The translations under genes were made by a program, and so were the position numbers. 64,000 nt of DNA. Source: Casuarina equisetifolia. Lineage: Eukaryota; Streptophyta; Magnoliopsida; Fagales; Casuarinaceae. Within the stretch, counting starts at the first letter, position 1; every line of letters starts with the position of its first letter. Shown here one piece after another: positions 32,801 through 45,553 of the stretch. The notes below the pieces were generated by a model. The model saw nothing but the letters and a program-made list of their open reading frames with translations, had not been told where the DNA came from and did no database searches. The stretch spans positions 62,001-126,000 of the forward strand of contig JAKISB010000011.1 of NCBI GenBank assembly GCA_028551475.1, in the 5' to 3' direction.

Positions 32801-35800
32801 AAAAACTACTCCTATTACTCATTCTGAATTGCAGCACAAACTAGCCAAACTAAAATGTTTACCCCGGCAGCTAGCAGAAACTTTATGGTGATGGTGAGTT
32901 TGACAAGAATTCCGTAAAAGAAGAGTTGAGAAATCTCACCTCTAGCCTGGTCAGACAAAGGCAACCATGCCAGAGATTTTCAAGGATATATAAATCTGGG
33001 TAGATAATTACAGATCAAGCTAAGTAAAAGGACAACTAATCAGTAAGCTCAGAATGATTTACCTAACAAAATGATGGCTCCATAATCAAACCTGTGCCTT
33101 ATGCAACGTCCTATAGAAAGTCAAAGGCAATTTCCATCACAATTTTTATCACAATACATTATCAAGAGTACAATAATCAGATACAATTAATAATTAAAGA
33201 GAACTGAAAACCAAACATGATTGCTGGGAAAAAAAAAAAAAAAGGATCTCACACACCTAAATTGCAGAATAATATCAAATAACAGTTAGGCAAATGTAAG
33301 GTGGAAACCCATAAGTGCACACCTGCGGCTTGATTTAGAGCTCGGAAAGCTTGGTGACAGTACCACTCATTCCCACTTAAAAGTCCTTCGGAAGATTTAT
33401 GAGTATCATTATATTTCTTCTTTAACGCAACTTGGATATCATTTCTGGTAAGTTCAATAATCAGAATAATAGGATATTTTATTCTACACCATTTAATAAA
33501 GGAAAAAAAACTTACATGTTGGGGAAAGGTATTCCAATAATTATCTGAGATAGTTAAGAACTTACATTGTCAACAGTCTAGAATTAGAAAAGTTACAAGT
33601 AGAAAAGCCTCTTAATGAAACTAATGCTTCTAGTTAAATGAAGAAGCAATTATTTTCAATGGCACAAAACAAGAGCAGTTGTTTCGTCTTTTCCACAACT
33701 CTATCATAGAGATATCTTGAGGGCTGAAATGGAAATAAATTACCCAGGCATTTTTGAAGAGAACTAAAAGGATACAACCACCCGGGCATTATCATCTGTG
33801 AAGTCAATTCCTTCTGAAACCTGCAAGCATATCTAATGATTGAGCTTATGTAGACTCAAAAAAGTTCAGATTGATTTATCATGCATCTAGCAGCTAGACC
33901 ACTTTTAAAAGTACCATTCACTGTATTTCTTCCAGCAGAAACTCCGGTTTAACTACAAACTTAATTAAAAATTTCCCCCATACTAGCTCAAATATGAGTC
34001 ATTCAACCTTTCTAACCAACCTGATTTTTGATCATGATTCTTTTGGGCTATTCTAGCCAATCCCAGTCTTTGTTTTCTCATCAGTATCATTCTTGATTTA
34101 TATAATCAAACATGTAATTTCAAATTTTGGTTTGGTTTCATGTATGTATAAGAGTATCATAGCCCCAGCACATATCTTACACCAATATTAAACAATGCAG
34201 AAGATCAAATTGGCCCAAGACTAACCATTTTATTACCAAAAAACAGGTACGCCAACGAAGAGGGATTCTGGGTGGAAGACAGTGCCAACTATTCCTCCAA
34301 AGAGGATATGACTAAAATGGTTACTGCCATAGTAATATATAATATCTACCTTTCCTCGACAAACTGCAAGAAAAGCAGCTCCTTTCTTTGGGTTTTCTAG
34401 GGATTCTCCTGCATTGAAGTGATTAAGTTCTATCTTCTTAACCTGTTGCTTTCTCCCAAAAGCAGGCTTTTCCTGACGGATTGAGTGATAATAACCTTTC
34501 AAAACAGCTTCAAAGTCATCCTGGTTTCCTCCTTTAGGTTCTGCACTAACCAACGCAAAATAAGAGTTATGAATATCACTAATTGTAATGCTAAGGTGTA
34601 AGATCAACTTAATACAAATGCCAAGTAAGAGGAAATCAGCTCGAGCATCAATGCTAAAAGAGAGAACATGAGAAACTTGACATTCATCATAACTACTTCC
34701 AAAGGAATATCTACACATCACATGATAGCAAAGCATGAGGAAAAAAGGGTTGTGCTTACCAACAAATAGGGATTTTTTCACATTCAGTTGAGACCATTGA
34801 CCAGTTTCACGCCAGTGATTGCATAGTTTCTCCATCAGCTTATAACTTGGAAAGAACACTAGACAGCCACCCGGAACAATCTTAAAGATCTCCTCTAAAG
34901 ATTTCCCAAGTGCATCCTTCACCCAAAAAAAAAAAAAAAAATTACTTATGCACAAATGATAGAAGATAGCATCACTCGAATCAATTGAAAATTAATGATA
35001 ACATGCAGAAGTACCTGAAATTGATATGCATCTGCTGTTTTATAACTTGCGTTCATTGGATAGTTACCTGGACCAGAGGAGATTATAGCAGGCCACACCT
35101 ACAGAGACAAGGTTGATAACTCATACTTGGACAACTGTTGAACCAAATTAAACCAAAAAAAAAAAAAACTACAGAAACAATGAAATTTTCATTTTAACCT
35201 GCGATTCAACGTCAATTACATGCGGAGCTTCCAAACAAGTTTCAAACTGAACTCCAAGCTCAGATGAAAAGGAGTTCATTGGTGACAACGTCCTAAATCA
35301 CCAAGGAAAAAGATGACAAATATTGTAAAAGTTACTTGGGGCATGGCAAAAAGCAATTGCATGGAACTGAACAAGAGAATATTAATTATGTGCAAGCTTC
35401 CCCCAAAGTCATAGTAATGTATGGAAGTCAGATTAAATTTCTAAGATAGGCACACTGGGAAGATCCTGATCCGCCAGATAGGTCAAAAGAGGTAAGATTA
35501 ACTTGTTTGGCCACTAAAAAGTTCATTGTCTAGTGTACATGCTTTCTCAAAAATATGCGCACAAAAGCAAAGAAAATATTGGCATAAACCACTTTGTGCC
35601 CTAGAATTAAGAATCTCTGTTAGCAGACTAGATGTGGTGAAAAAGTATGCTTACCCTGATGTTAATATGACTGACAAAGCAAGATCAGCAATATCTCTAA
35701 AGACGACAGCTGGATTCAGGCACCACAAACTTAAAGTACATGACCAATTGCCAGGTTTTCCTGATACAAGAACAAAACCAATCATAGTGACAATGACAGC

Positions 35801-38060
35801 AACAATACTTGCAGCTGTATTATCTTCCAGCAATTTTAATAAAGAGATAAACAAAAGCGGTAAACTGATCAATGGTCTCTGGCAATGAGAGCAGCAAAGT
35901 TATATCAGACATAATAACTATCAAAATGACTGACCGTAGCCAATTATGTTTTCAAACCAAAAATGGACCAACAACAGCCACTTACCAGCATCTCTTTTAA
36001 CATATCGCTGTAAAACAAGCTGATAGCAAGAAATGTGACACCCATTCCTCGAAAAAAAGTAAGTTAAAGAAGAGAACAACCCTGGGTAACATTATCAGAG
36101 AAGTCAATTGCTGTGGTAAAGCTTCAGTGGCCAATAGGTAAGCTCAGATACATAAACATGAAAATAAGAACCCAGTACCTTCCAGTATGATCACCGACAT
36201 CCCACTTAAATGCGGTACATCTGACTCTGTATCTGAAGCGGCTTTGATTGCCTTAATAAAAAATATACAAATAAGTTGTAACGGAAAATGATATGAATAA
36301 AAAACAAATCACTCAAAATACCTTTGTAGCACATTCTAGCAAGATGGGAAAGAACTGTTGAGTAATATTAGCTTCTTGGAGCTCTCTAAAAGCCTTATCA
36401 CCTGTCCAACTATGGCATAGCGTGATAAAATAAACATCAATGAATAAATATCCTTTACTACTGGTATATCAAAAGTCACATTTACACGGAACACTCATAC
36501 TTCCACCTAGTTCCCATGATTTAACTGGAGAAAGGAAGACAAAATAGATGGACTATGTTTCATAAGAAAGATTTCACAAGGATTGCATTGCATGATCTAC
36601 ACAATAATTATGGAGAAAATTAAACTGATTATCATTGTTTTGTAGCACATTAACCTAATTCAGAATTTTGCTTAAGAATTCCTGCCTGGCAAAATCTTCT
36701 GACATTTCAAGGTTAACAATGAATTTTAAGGCTAATTCACAGATGCAAACAAGTTGCTTCTCTGATAAAAGAAAGTAATTAAATAAGCAAACTTGAAAAC
36801 CATGCAGGCATTTATCCTTTTCTAAGAAACAAAAAAGAAAATGATATGTCAGAAGTTCAAATAGAGTCAGGTGAACCAAGAATATGTCACAATTCAGACG
36901 TCATTAGCGACTTGTATTTGAACTGAATGACATGATAAAAAAACATTTGCTCTTAAGATGGTATTAAAGGGATAGTGTCAATGTTCTTTCTACTCATCCA
37001 AAGGATTTAGCTGAGAAAACTAGAATATATGTTTATGGAAACCAGGTATGATGAAATATGTAGAAATCCAATCTTGCCTTTTAATTATTTCTCCATGGAA
37101 AAACATATAATGCCCACAATTAACATCTCCCATTTAAGCTTCTAGAGGACTTGGCAGCATCATGAACATTTAAAAGAAACTTGAAGCCTTGTAATCAATA
37201 ATGTAAGAAATCAGAACTTATTCACGCATAAAACAAGTTAACTCACCAAGTTATATGATGCTGAAACCCACGCTTTTCCAATGTACTTTTCCTCCTCTCT
37301 ATCCAATTTATAAGGTCCTAACAATATTACTAGCACTCACTTAGACCACTTAAACATCAATGATATTTCAAACAAACCAGGGCAAAGTATGTCTGAAACA
37401 ATTACCTGCAACATTTCATATAAAGGTTGATAAATCAAAACATCAACTACAGACAGTTGCTCTAGTTCCATCTGCAATTCTTTCAGAAGGCATAACAATT
37501 ATTTAGCAATAAACTATTAAAATCAAGAAACAGAAAAATCATAGTTTCATAACTTACTGTGCAAAACATCTTCTTCAACATCCACACTGCCAGCATCACG
37601 AGCTATATCCTCTATATTGCTGCAAACAAGTTAATTCATTTTAAACAGATAAACAGATCTGAAGGTTAAGAGAAATCTAACTTTAATGACTAATTCAATG
37701 ATCGTCGAAAACATGTTCTGAAAAACAGAATTGATCCTACTACATCAGATGACAATAATTATGTGTCCTAACTATGGCATCTATATCATTTCTACAGTGC
37801 TCCAAAAGGAGATTTCTGATCCTAAATTCATATTAGAACCTGCAGCTGGGTTCATAAAATCGCATGAGTTACCTTAGGATAAGTTTTTAAACAGAAGTCT
37901 TTTATTAGAAGGAAAAAGTTGTGCCAACATACATAGGCAAACAAAAACATTAAAAAAGGAAAAAAGGAGAGGTCCAACCTACATTGAACTGTTCGGAAAG
38001 GTGACATTTAACGGATTAGAAATTCACCACTTATCAATCAGAAACCTTATTGATAGTCTA
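29876..38060 (-). CDS. FANCJ/BRIP1-type DNA helicase, C-terminal part (copy 1, cut by gap)
   Basis: FANCJ is a 5'-3' superfamily 2 helicase of the XPD/FeS group for crosslink repair and G-quadruplex unwinding. Exons, 5' to 3': 37558-37619, 37406-37479, 37247-37317, 36322-36409, 36179-36251, 35986-36081, 35655-35760, 35199-35292, 35015-35098, 34760-34916, 34350-34540, 33776-33820, 33516-33544, 33323-33444, 33063-33110, 32549-32673, 32146-32441, 31973-32048, about 31675-30751, 30592-30523, about 30078-29986, 29899-29876. Motifs seen: [23 protein letters not shown] (motif V), ALNQAAGRCIRHR (motif VI). A plant-type C-terminal region has paired cysteines ([15 protein letters not shown]). The first visible exon starts just after the DEAH box. 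Walker A, the FeS cluster and DEAH exons lie in or beyond the gap. The joins near 31.68 and 30.08 kb are uncertain. Confidence 0.88.
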
Positions 38061-38560
38061 NNNNNNNNNNNNNNNNNNNNNNNNNNNNNNNNNNNNNNNN
38101 NNNNNNNNNNNNNNNNNNNNNNNNNNNNNNNNNNNNNNNNNNNNNNNNNNNNNNNNNNNNNNNNNNNNNNNNNNNNNNNNNNNNNNNNNNNNNNNNNNNN
38201 NNNNNNNNNNNNNNNNNNNNNNNNNNNNNNNNNNNNNNNNNNNNNNNNNNNNNNNNNNNNNNNNNNNNNNNNNNNNNNNNNNNNNNNNNNNNNNNNNNNN
38301 NNNNNNNNNNNNNNNNNNNNNNNNNNNNNNNNNNNNNNNNNNNNNNNNNNNNNNNNNNNNNNNNNNNNNNNNNNNNNNNNNNNNNNNNNNNNNNNNNNNN
38401 NNNNNNNNNNNNNNNNNNNNNNNNNNNNNNNNNNNNNNNNNNNNNNNNNNNNNNNNNNNNNNNNNNNNNNNNNNNNNNNNNNNNNNNNNNNNNNNNNNNN
38501 NNNNNNNNNNNNNNNNNNNNNNNNNNNNNNNNNNNNNNNNNNNNNNNNNNNNNNNNNNNN
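38061..38560. other. Assembly gap of exactly 500 N
   Basis: The round length indicates a placeholder for a join of unknown size. Left of it is an intron of the FANCJ-like gene; right of it the sequence restarts inside the organellar block of copy 2. Open frames spanning the N run are artefacts. Confidence 1.
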
Positions 38561-38952
38561 ATTTCACATTTACCATTCCTCTTCTTAGAAACATATGTTT
38601 CGGAAAAGGTTAAATCATTCGAAAGAGTAATCATTTTTCTATCAGCAGCGGGCTGCCCTTACACTGAACATCTACATAATGATGGTGAGTGGTTAGGATT
38701 TGTATGTGACCATCGATTGGCCTCACATTTCCCGGTGGTAGGAGGAACTTCCATAGGTTTCCTGAAGAACAGAAGGGGCGGATGAGGGTACCGCACCTCC
38801 GAGCCCCCCATATCCGCGAACAAGGCGAAGTGGGGAAAAGCGGTAATTTCCAGAAAGAAGTGCGTTTTGAATAGCTAGAGAGAGGTGTAAGCACCACGAG
38901 GTGTAAAGCGATCTCGTACTAAACGAAACGACTTTCACTTCCCATAACCAAA

Positions 38953-39021
38953 ATGGTGGCTCGAATCTTTAGTATTCTCTTATTTGTTACCTGTGTCTAC
39001 GATGTAGGCAGAGTACCGTCA
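38953..39021 (+). pseudogene. ycf1: Plastid ycf1 fragment (copy 2)
   Basis: It is the same 23-codon ycf1 piece as at 11735, beginning MVARIFSILLF and ending at a VGRVPS segment, with no change that restores or extends it. Confidence 0.75.
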
Positions 39022-40326
39022 ATGGTATATCAAGAACAAGAACAAGCGGATATAGTTGAATGGTAAAATTTCTCTTTGCCAAGGAGAAGATGCGGATCGT
39101 CAACAAACCTTAGCTATTCGTTGAATCCTTGAAGAGGCTTTCAAACGACGTATAAGCTACAGGATAAGCTTAGAGAAATGTTCATTTGCTAAGAGTGAAA
39201 ATATTTTGTATGTTGATCCTTCATTGTGAGCCAAGTAACTCTTGATTTGTGCTTCTATAGCATTTCTTCTCGCCTTTCCCTTCATTCCGAGTCAAGGGGA
39301 TTGGGGATTTCCCTTAATTGCCTCTTAGTTCCTGCAGGTAGGCTGCTGTGATCGAATGCCATTAGACAGAATTTCTCAATATGAGAGAGGCATTCCAAGT
39401 AGCATTCTGCTACTCTAAGATTGATTGTGCCCCCCAAAACGCTCAAGCCTGAAGTGAAGTGCTACCTCAGGTAAAGGATTTTCTGTTACGATAAATTGCG
39501 GAAAGAATAGCTGCTTCAGCGGCTGACGTTTTTATCATCGTCAAAATTAGTAGTTAGATTTTCAATTTCTGTTTGTAACTTTATTAAATCATCCTCTGTG
39601 TTATTTTTATTTTTATTATCATTCAACAACTTAATAACAGCATCTTGATATTGAGAAACATTTGTTGAATTAGAACTGATTTGATGAAGATTCTGATCAT
39701 CCAACAGTTTGTTATAAAATCATCTCTTCCTTTCGTCATTTGGAAAAGAAGATAGATAGATAGTAGTGATGAATGAGTATAATAGTTGTGATCTTTCTTA
39801 CCTTAATCTTCCGCGGCCTCTCAAATTTTTTCATTAGGGCGAGGGTAAAAAGGGGATCCCCTATCTATTAATGAAGAAAATAAAGGGAAGTCAAGAATTG
39901 GGCCTCACAATCACTAGCCGATATGCTTTTCTCTCATGCCTTTCTTCATTCATGGTTCGATATTCTAACAAAGGATCCTGCCTGTAGCTTGTGGCTTTGT
40001 TAGTTGGCTTAATAGCTTGCTTGGTCCGATTGTTCATGTTGCTGGTCCCGCCTGGATTTATGATCGTACCAACAAGAAAAGGCGTCAAGTGACTCTACGA
40101 ATTCCCACGCAACAACGGGATCGAAAAAAGACAATTGCAGCAACCTTTGGTCGAGCTCTACTCCGTCCCCTCTTCCCCGGAAAATAGCCGTGTTGCTCCC
40201 CATCGATATTGACAGAGAATCTCGTGGTGGAAATACATTCCATGATCCAGGAAACCATAATGTCGCTACTATAAGAGAAGGTTAGATCCTTTTGAAAAGT
40301 GCTTCCTTTGATAGGACGAGGCCCAA
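39022..40326. other. Organellar block of copy 2, unassigned stretch
   Basis: Apart from the trnG fragment at its left end, this stretch holds no recognisable gene. It includes the counterpart of the AT-rich open frame (39516-39704), shortened here by a small indel. Confidence 0.55.
39046..39097 (+). pseudogene. trnG-GCC: Plastid tRNA-Gly (GCC) fragment (copy 2)
   Basis: It has the same 5' and anticodon arms as at 11828 without the extra AGAA, so CCAAGGAGAAGATGCGG follows the plastid gene more closely. The T arm is still absent. Confidence 0.8.
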
Positions 40327-40351
40327 ACCCTATTGATTAGAGTATCGCTTC

Positions 40352-40391
<40 letters not shown>
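40327..40391 (+). pseudogene. trnM-CAU: Plastid tRNA-Met (CAU) relic (copy 2)
   Basis: The counterpart of 13114-13178. It has GAGTATCGCTTCCATACGG where copy 1 has GAGTATGACTTCCATACGG; the intact T arm and 3' strand (AGTAGGTA) are kept and the 5' strand is lost. Confidence 0.78.
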
Positions 40392-40397
<6 letters not shown>

Positions 40398-41138
40398 GCC
40401 GAAACCCCTGTTTTTGCCAATAACCCTCGGAGGGCGGCTAAGAATGTCCATTAAAAGGAGCGGACCGATGGGGTCGTTTTTCAAGCACGAATAGAACGAT
40501 CTAAAGGGGGTGTGCAACGTAGAGAGATGGGGCCAATGCATATAAGCTTGGGCTTTCTTAGCATGGCTCATTTGATAGGAGCTTCTCGTGAAGCAATAAC
40601 GCGTTGATCTAGTTGCCACCGGAGCCTCAAAGGATTATCTAAATTGATTCACACTCGAAACCTTGCAACCGGGAAAGCAGGAAAGGTTGCTAGTATTCTT
40701 CTTTTTGTTAATTTCAAGTGAAAAAAATTGAACTCTTAACAATGTCTAAGGTAAACGATAAGAAAGAAAAACACGTTAATAAGATGTCTTCAATTATTCT
40801 ATTTTGCGGTTTAGGAAAATGATACCAGTATTCAATCACCTCAATTAACTTCAGAAACTAGTTTTCAGGAAGGTAAATTTTCTGGCAGTGAGATGACTGC
40901 ACGTGGAATTAGAGTAAGACTAACAGTCTGGGAACTTCAAAGCAGATTTTTTTCGTTACCGGGTCTTCATTTAATGCACGTCTCGTCGATGGTATTGTCA
41001 CGGAATGGCAATCTCGAAAATGTAGTGGGCTATCACTTCCAGAAAAGGAAGCCACAGTAATGCCGTAGTCGGAGCAGCCCACAAAAGGAATTGTCTATCA
41101 TTTGTTTTTGGGTAATTGGATAAGTACCAACCTTACCT
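40392..41138. other. Gene-free DNA at the organellar/nuclear boundary (copy 2)
   Basis: The counterpart of 13179-13934. It lacks the second TTTTTGGTCG unit present in copy 1 near 13262-13276. I recognise no gene. Confidence 0.5.
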
Positions 41139-41382
41139 CTGTATCTATCTAACAGGAAGTAATGATTTCACTGTCTGTTTGGGGTTGATTTTATCTAAAA
41201 CGGTTGGCCGATTTCAGGATGTTTGAATATATGTTATTTTTCTATTTTTCTTTAATGAAGCTGTATCTATCTAAAAGGAAGTAATGATTTCACTGTCTGT
41301 TTGGGGTTGATTTTGTCTAAAACGGTTGGCCGATTTCAGGATGTTTGAATATATGTTCTTTTTCTATTTTTCTTTAGTGAAG
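41139..41382 (+). repeat. Tandem 2 x 122 bp repeat (copy 2)
   Basis: Units 41139-41260 and 41261-41382 correspond to those at 13935-14178, so the tandem arose before the two copies separated. Confidence 0.93.
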
Positions 41383-41611
41383 GTTGTTGCGTGGTTGCCA
41401 TAAAAGGTTGGACATGGCCACCTGTTTTGTAGATACCACTCTACTGCGTTCAGCTCCCTGTAAAAGGAAGGAAATTTAATGTGCCAACTGCACGCATTCC
41501 TTACCTTGTTCCATCGTTCTTGATTAATACAAAGAATACTTCCACTTCAGCCTTGACGGAAGGCCAATCTTTCCTTCTTTCGAGTCCAGAATAACCTTCG
41601 AAGTCTAGAGA

Positions 41612-43117
41612 ATGTGTATAGCCGTGTTTGCTTGGCAAGCCCACCCACTGTTCCGGTTTATTCTCTTGCAAAATAGGGATGAATATCACAACAGGCAAGC
41701 TGATTTTGCTAGGTCTTTTGTTTTTTTTTTCTTCACGTCTGAACTTAAATTTCACTGATGCAATGGGGTTCGTGTTTGCTGTGCTTAAAGGCCTACCAAG
41801 CCAGTGGCTTGGTGGGAAGGATGTGAGATACTTGGTGGGAGAGACGAGGTTGCAGGAGGCACGTGGTTAGCTTGTTCAAGAGAAGGGAGGGTGGCTTTTC
41901 TAACGAACGTGTTGGAACTTGATACTCTTCCGGAGGCAAAAAGCCGGGGAGACCTGCCGGTGCTTTTCTTACAGGTATAATAATGGTCTGCCCGAGCTGA
42001 TCTCTCTCTTTCTCTGGACTGCTTCAATTTCAATTTTAGTGTTGGTTCGCGTTTAATTCTTTGGCTGTAATGATGGCAGAGCACGAAGACCCCTAAGGAG
42101 TTCGCAGAGGAACTGATTAAAGACGCCCACCAATATAATGGTTTCAATCTTATTGTGGCTGATGTTTCTTCCAACACCATGGTTTATGTGTCCAACAGGC
42201 CAAAGGAGGAACCGATTACCATTCAAGAGGTATCTCCAGGCATTCATGTGCTTACAAACGCAAAACTCGACTCCCCCTGGCATAAGGTTAGACTACATCT
42301 GTTTTGCTTGATACTTGAAATAGAGGAAACATAATGTAACCCATGATGCAAAGTTCGGGATATGCAAGTGTTCTTTTTAGGATGGGCAAGACAGGAAGAA
42401 AAACTTCGATGGTAGTACTCAAAACTCAGATATAGCCAGAAAGACATTTCAGACAAACGCCGTATGCAGAAAATACCAAAAATTCAAGCGGCTTCACTCC
42501 GAGGAACACGCTGCAGCATGCACACGATGAGAGTTCTTCCCTATAACATAGTTTGACAAGAAGACATACGTCGTGCTTTTTGCTTAGCTACAAAACCATT
42601 CAGAGAAAAAAAAAAAAAAGAAAAGAGCACTTCTTCTATTTGCTAAGCATGCCTAGTGTTCAACCGAGTTAGCAGTCAAATTGTTCCTTTCTTACTCCTA
42701 CAGGCCCAGCGTTTAGGACTGAGTTTCAAGGAACAGCTAGGTGAATTTGGTAAGGGGAAGGTACCTTTCGAAGACATGGTTGAGAGGCTGATGAGGGACA
42801 CAGTTAAAGCAGATGAAAGCAAATTACCGCGTATTTGTTCCCTCGACTGGGAGTTCAATTTAAGCTCCATATTCGTTGAAGTTGATACCCCACACGTAAA
42901 CATCACTTGCTACATCTATGTGCACCCGTGGAAATTTCTGAGATCTATAATTTTACTTACCATATCTTCTGATGTACAGGGACCGTATGGCACTCGGAGC
43001 ACAGCTGCATTAGCCATAAAAGCAAGTGGGGAAGTATGCTTCTATGAGATATATCTTGACAAGGACACATGGAAGGAAAAAACTGTGAATTACCATATCC
43101 AGAGGCTTAAGTCATAG
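41612..43117 (+). CDS. TANGO2-like NRDE-domain protein (copy 2)
   Basis: Exons 41612-41694, 41791-41974, 42080-42286, 42704-42895 and 42980-43117 again join to 804 nt, 267 residues, with no stop. The NRDE signature, the GC-AG first intron (AG|GCAAGC) and all other junctions are kept. I see one residue change near the C terminus (WKEKTVNY against WKGKTVNY) and a few silent ones, so both copies look functional. Confidence 0.92.
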
Positions 43118-44005
43118 AAAGCGAAAGGCAAATGAAAGGCAATGCTGGAAAAAGAGATTGTTCATCAATTTGTTTACATATATCCATGTAAGCGGCTTGT
43201 TGATGTAATTTATAAATGCAAAAAAACCTCAGCCCATCATAGTATTAACTCTAAACAACAGTCAAATTGAAAACAAATTTCGCTTTTTCTGTCCTTCTGA
43301 GGCCTAACTAGGAAACTGTGCAAGTGGAGATAGTGAATCACTCGGGAGAAAGTAAAGCCCAAAAACTCAAGCAATCAGGATGATCAATCAGCATTTGATG
43401 CGCCCTATTTACCTAATCTGTGGTCTAATGGAGGAACCTATTCAAGAAGTGTCTATAAAGTCGATAGTTCCTGCCATCACTGCATCCAGATTTTATTTGA
43501 GCAACAAACTATTCCAATTCAGGATCAACAGAAATAAAAGTAATAAATTGTAATATCTAAAATAAAGAATACTTCAGGAATACATCGTGCAATGCAATTA
43601 AATGTTTAGATAGAAAAATATATACATTTCATGCACTTCTACCTTGTGATCTTGTAGTGCAATAGAACAAACTTTCAAATGCAGCTATGTAAAATCATTT
43701 TATTCCCCTCCGTTTACCCTGAGCCACTTTGTATTTTACACCCTATGAATAGATGCAGTTGTGTTCTTCACATGTGTGGATGTCTTTGTACTTCAAAGGT
43801 CGTTTCAATTGATTTAAACCTTCCACACCTTAGATTCAAAATGTTGAGAGGATCTTTGACAAGAAAGAGCACACATCCTTGATATCTATCATATTTGATA
43901 AGATAAAATGACAAGCCCAACGCCCATTCTGCTCTCTTCCTTTCTCTTTCCTCCAAAAAAATAGAAAACCGCATCAATATCTGCAATAAATTATGCTGAT
44001 TACAC
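43118..44005. other. Intergenic region between converging genes (copy 2)
   Basis: The counterpart of 15914-16801, with the 3' flanks of the TANGO2-like and PPR genes. I see no gene. Confidence 0.55.
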
Positions 44006-45553
44006 TTACCGAAACTTTTTTTCTCTTTCAAACTGCAACAGCTGCGAAGTTGTTTCTCTGTCCAACTTGAATCCTGCTATCTCTGCCTCCTTACAGACCT
44101 CCTTACACTTGGCAAGCCTTCCAGAAACCACATAGATTCTAATCAAGTCACGGTATATGTCATACGTTGGAGAAAAACCTGCTTCTTTAAGCTTTGAAAA
44201 GTATCTTGCAGTCCTTTGGAGATCATTCAGAGCAACAAAAAGCTTTATTACCACGCGAAAAGCTGGGAGATCAAAGAGACAATTAGAAGTCTCCATTTCC
44301 CAGACCACAGCCAATGCCTCTCTGTATTTCTTCTCAGAATAGCGGCTATGAATCAGAGTGGTGTACATTACCACACTTGGGTCATGCCCAGATTGTTTGA
44401 ACCAATTAAATAGACTCTCCACAATGTCAAATTTTCCGAGCCTAACGCATATTTTCATGATAGCTGTACAGTCTTGAAGGCTAAAATTCAAATATTCTCT
44501 TTCTCCAAGCTCTTCTAGTAAGGATACAACAAGCATGTGTTTATCTGGGTTCTTCCCAAGTTCCAATATTAACTTCGAATAAATGCTGGGATCCAGCATT
44601 CTTTTACCATCTTTGGCGACCTGTACAAGCTTCCAGGCGAGATGCAAGCTTCCTCCTCTTACGAAACCTCTCGCCATTGCCTCAATCACACAGCGACTTG
44701 CCAAACCAGCAAAGTTTTCCAAGTCGAGTGGCAACTTCAGTTCATGGTTCCTTGCCAGGACCTCGACTGTGGAGGCCAAAATCCGATCATCAGGAAAGAG
44801 TTGAGGCTGTTTCTGAGCCCAACAGAAAATCTGCAGAGCTCTTTTAGGAAGACCCATGTGACCCAATTCCCGAATTGTCAACGACAAGGACCCCTTCCTC
44901 AGAAACCTAGCCCACTTATTGAGTGTTACAGACACGTCTTCCTCTGAACTCAGGCTTCTGATCTCCTTTGCTATACCGATAAGGACACGGGAATTCTTGT
45001 ACATTTGCTTTGACAGCGACGCACGATAAGAAACAGCCCTTGGAGAGGCTGATTTAATATGTTTCTTTGGTGTAGGAAGTCCCAAAGGTCGGAGATTGCA
45101 GGGAAGAGGTAGTGGTAGCGGCCTTTCTCTACTCAACTTTTGAGGATTCTGAGGTATTCTTCCTTGGAAAAGCGATGAAATTGCTTCAATCTCATCCTGA
45201 TCCCATGCCACGTCAGTATTTGCTCCTTGTTCAGTATCGTCTTCTTTTCGTTCTTCTTCTTCATCTACTTCTTCCTCAGCTAAATAAGGTTTTCTACTAT
45301 CTTCCAGATCTGTTAGTGACGAGTCTTTCTCGCTTATCTTCTTCAAGAAAAGATTGACACCAAAGTCCGGAGGACTCTTTGGGCGCCGTGGATAACGAAG
45401 GTACTTCGGTCGCCTTCTCCTCGTACTTGAACTTGCTATCACACTTATGCTTCCAGTATTCGTAGAACTTCTCTGCGCTGGGACGGAATACATTGCAATG
45501 GTCGAGAGTGTGCAGTCCATTGCACGAAGCGAGCAACCGTGAGTTCTTAACAA
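44006..45553 (-). CDS. P-class pentatricopeptide repeat protein, EMB975-like (copy 2)
   Basis: An intact 515-codon single exon. It differs from copy 1 at four residues that I can see: R36I, Q48R, G288C and R311Q. Two fall in the poorly conserved N-terminal region and two in the repeat region. The transit-peptide-like N terminus, acidic stretch and repeats are unchanged. The choice between Met1 and Met12 is the same as in copy 1. Confidence 0.9.
   Translation of the reverse strand: MLRTHGCSLRAMDCTLSTIAMYSVPAQRSSTNTGSISVIASSSTRRRRPKYLRYPRRPKSPPDFGVNLFLKKISEKDSSLTDLEDSRKPYLAEEEVDEEEERKEDDTEQGANTDVAWDQDEIEAISSLFQGRIPQNPQKLSRERPLPLPLPCNLRPLGLPTPKKHIKSASPRAVSYRASLSKQMYKNSRVLIGIAKEIRSLSSEEDVSVTLNKWARFLRKGSLSLTIRELGHMGLPKRALQIFCWAQKQPQLFPDDRILASTVEVLARNHELKLPLDLENFAGLASRCVIEAMARGFVRGGSLHLAWKLVQVAKDGKRMLDPSIYSKLILELGKNPDKHMLVVSLLEELGEREYLNFSLQDCTAIMKICVRLGKFDIVESLFNWFKQSGHDPSVVMYTTLIHSRYSEKKYREALAVVWEMETSNCLFDLPAFRVVIKLFVALNDLQRTARYFSKLKEAGFSPTYDIYRDLIRIYVVSGRLAKCKEVCKEAEIAGFKLDRETTSQLLQFEREKKFR

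Larger units (their letters stand above)
11343..38060 (+). repeat. Large duplicated segment, copy 1
   Basis: From 11343 the sequence matches that starting at 38561, in the same order and orientation, to the end of the window (which corresponds to about 36.8 kb in copy 1). The offset varies only between 27196 and 27218. Coding divergence is low: the PPR protein differs at 4 of 515 residues. Small indels are scattered, including the trnG fragment, the CCCAAT repeat and the RNase P gene. The left limit is set by the start of the sequence after the N gap, so it is probably a contig end and not a biological border. Confidence 0.97.

Noticed and set aside
35526-35888. 120-residue plus-strand frame, also at 62730-63092
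   Set aside because: It is the shadow of the FANCJ exon at 35655-35760 ([20 protein letters not shown] on the minus strand) extended through intron DNA.
38001-38634. Four open frames of 178-195 residues across the N run
   Set aside because: They consist almost wholly of unknown residues; the N run only lacks stop codons by definition.
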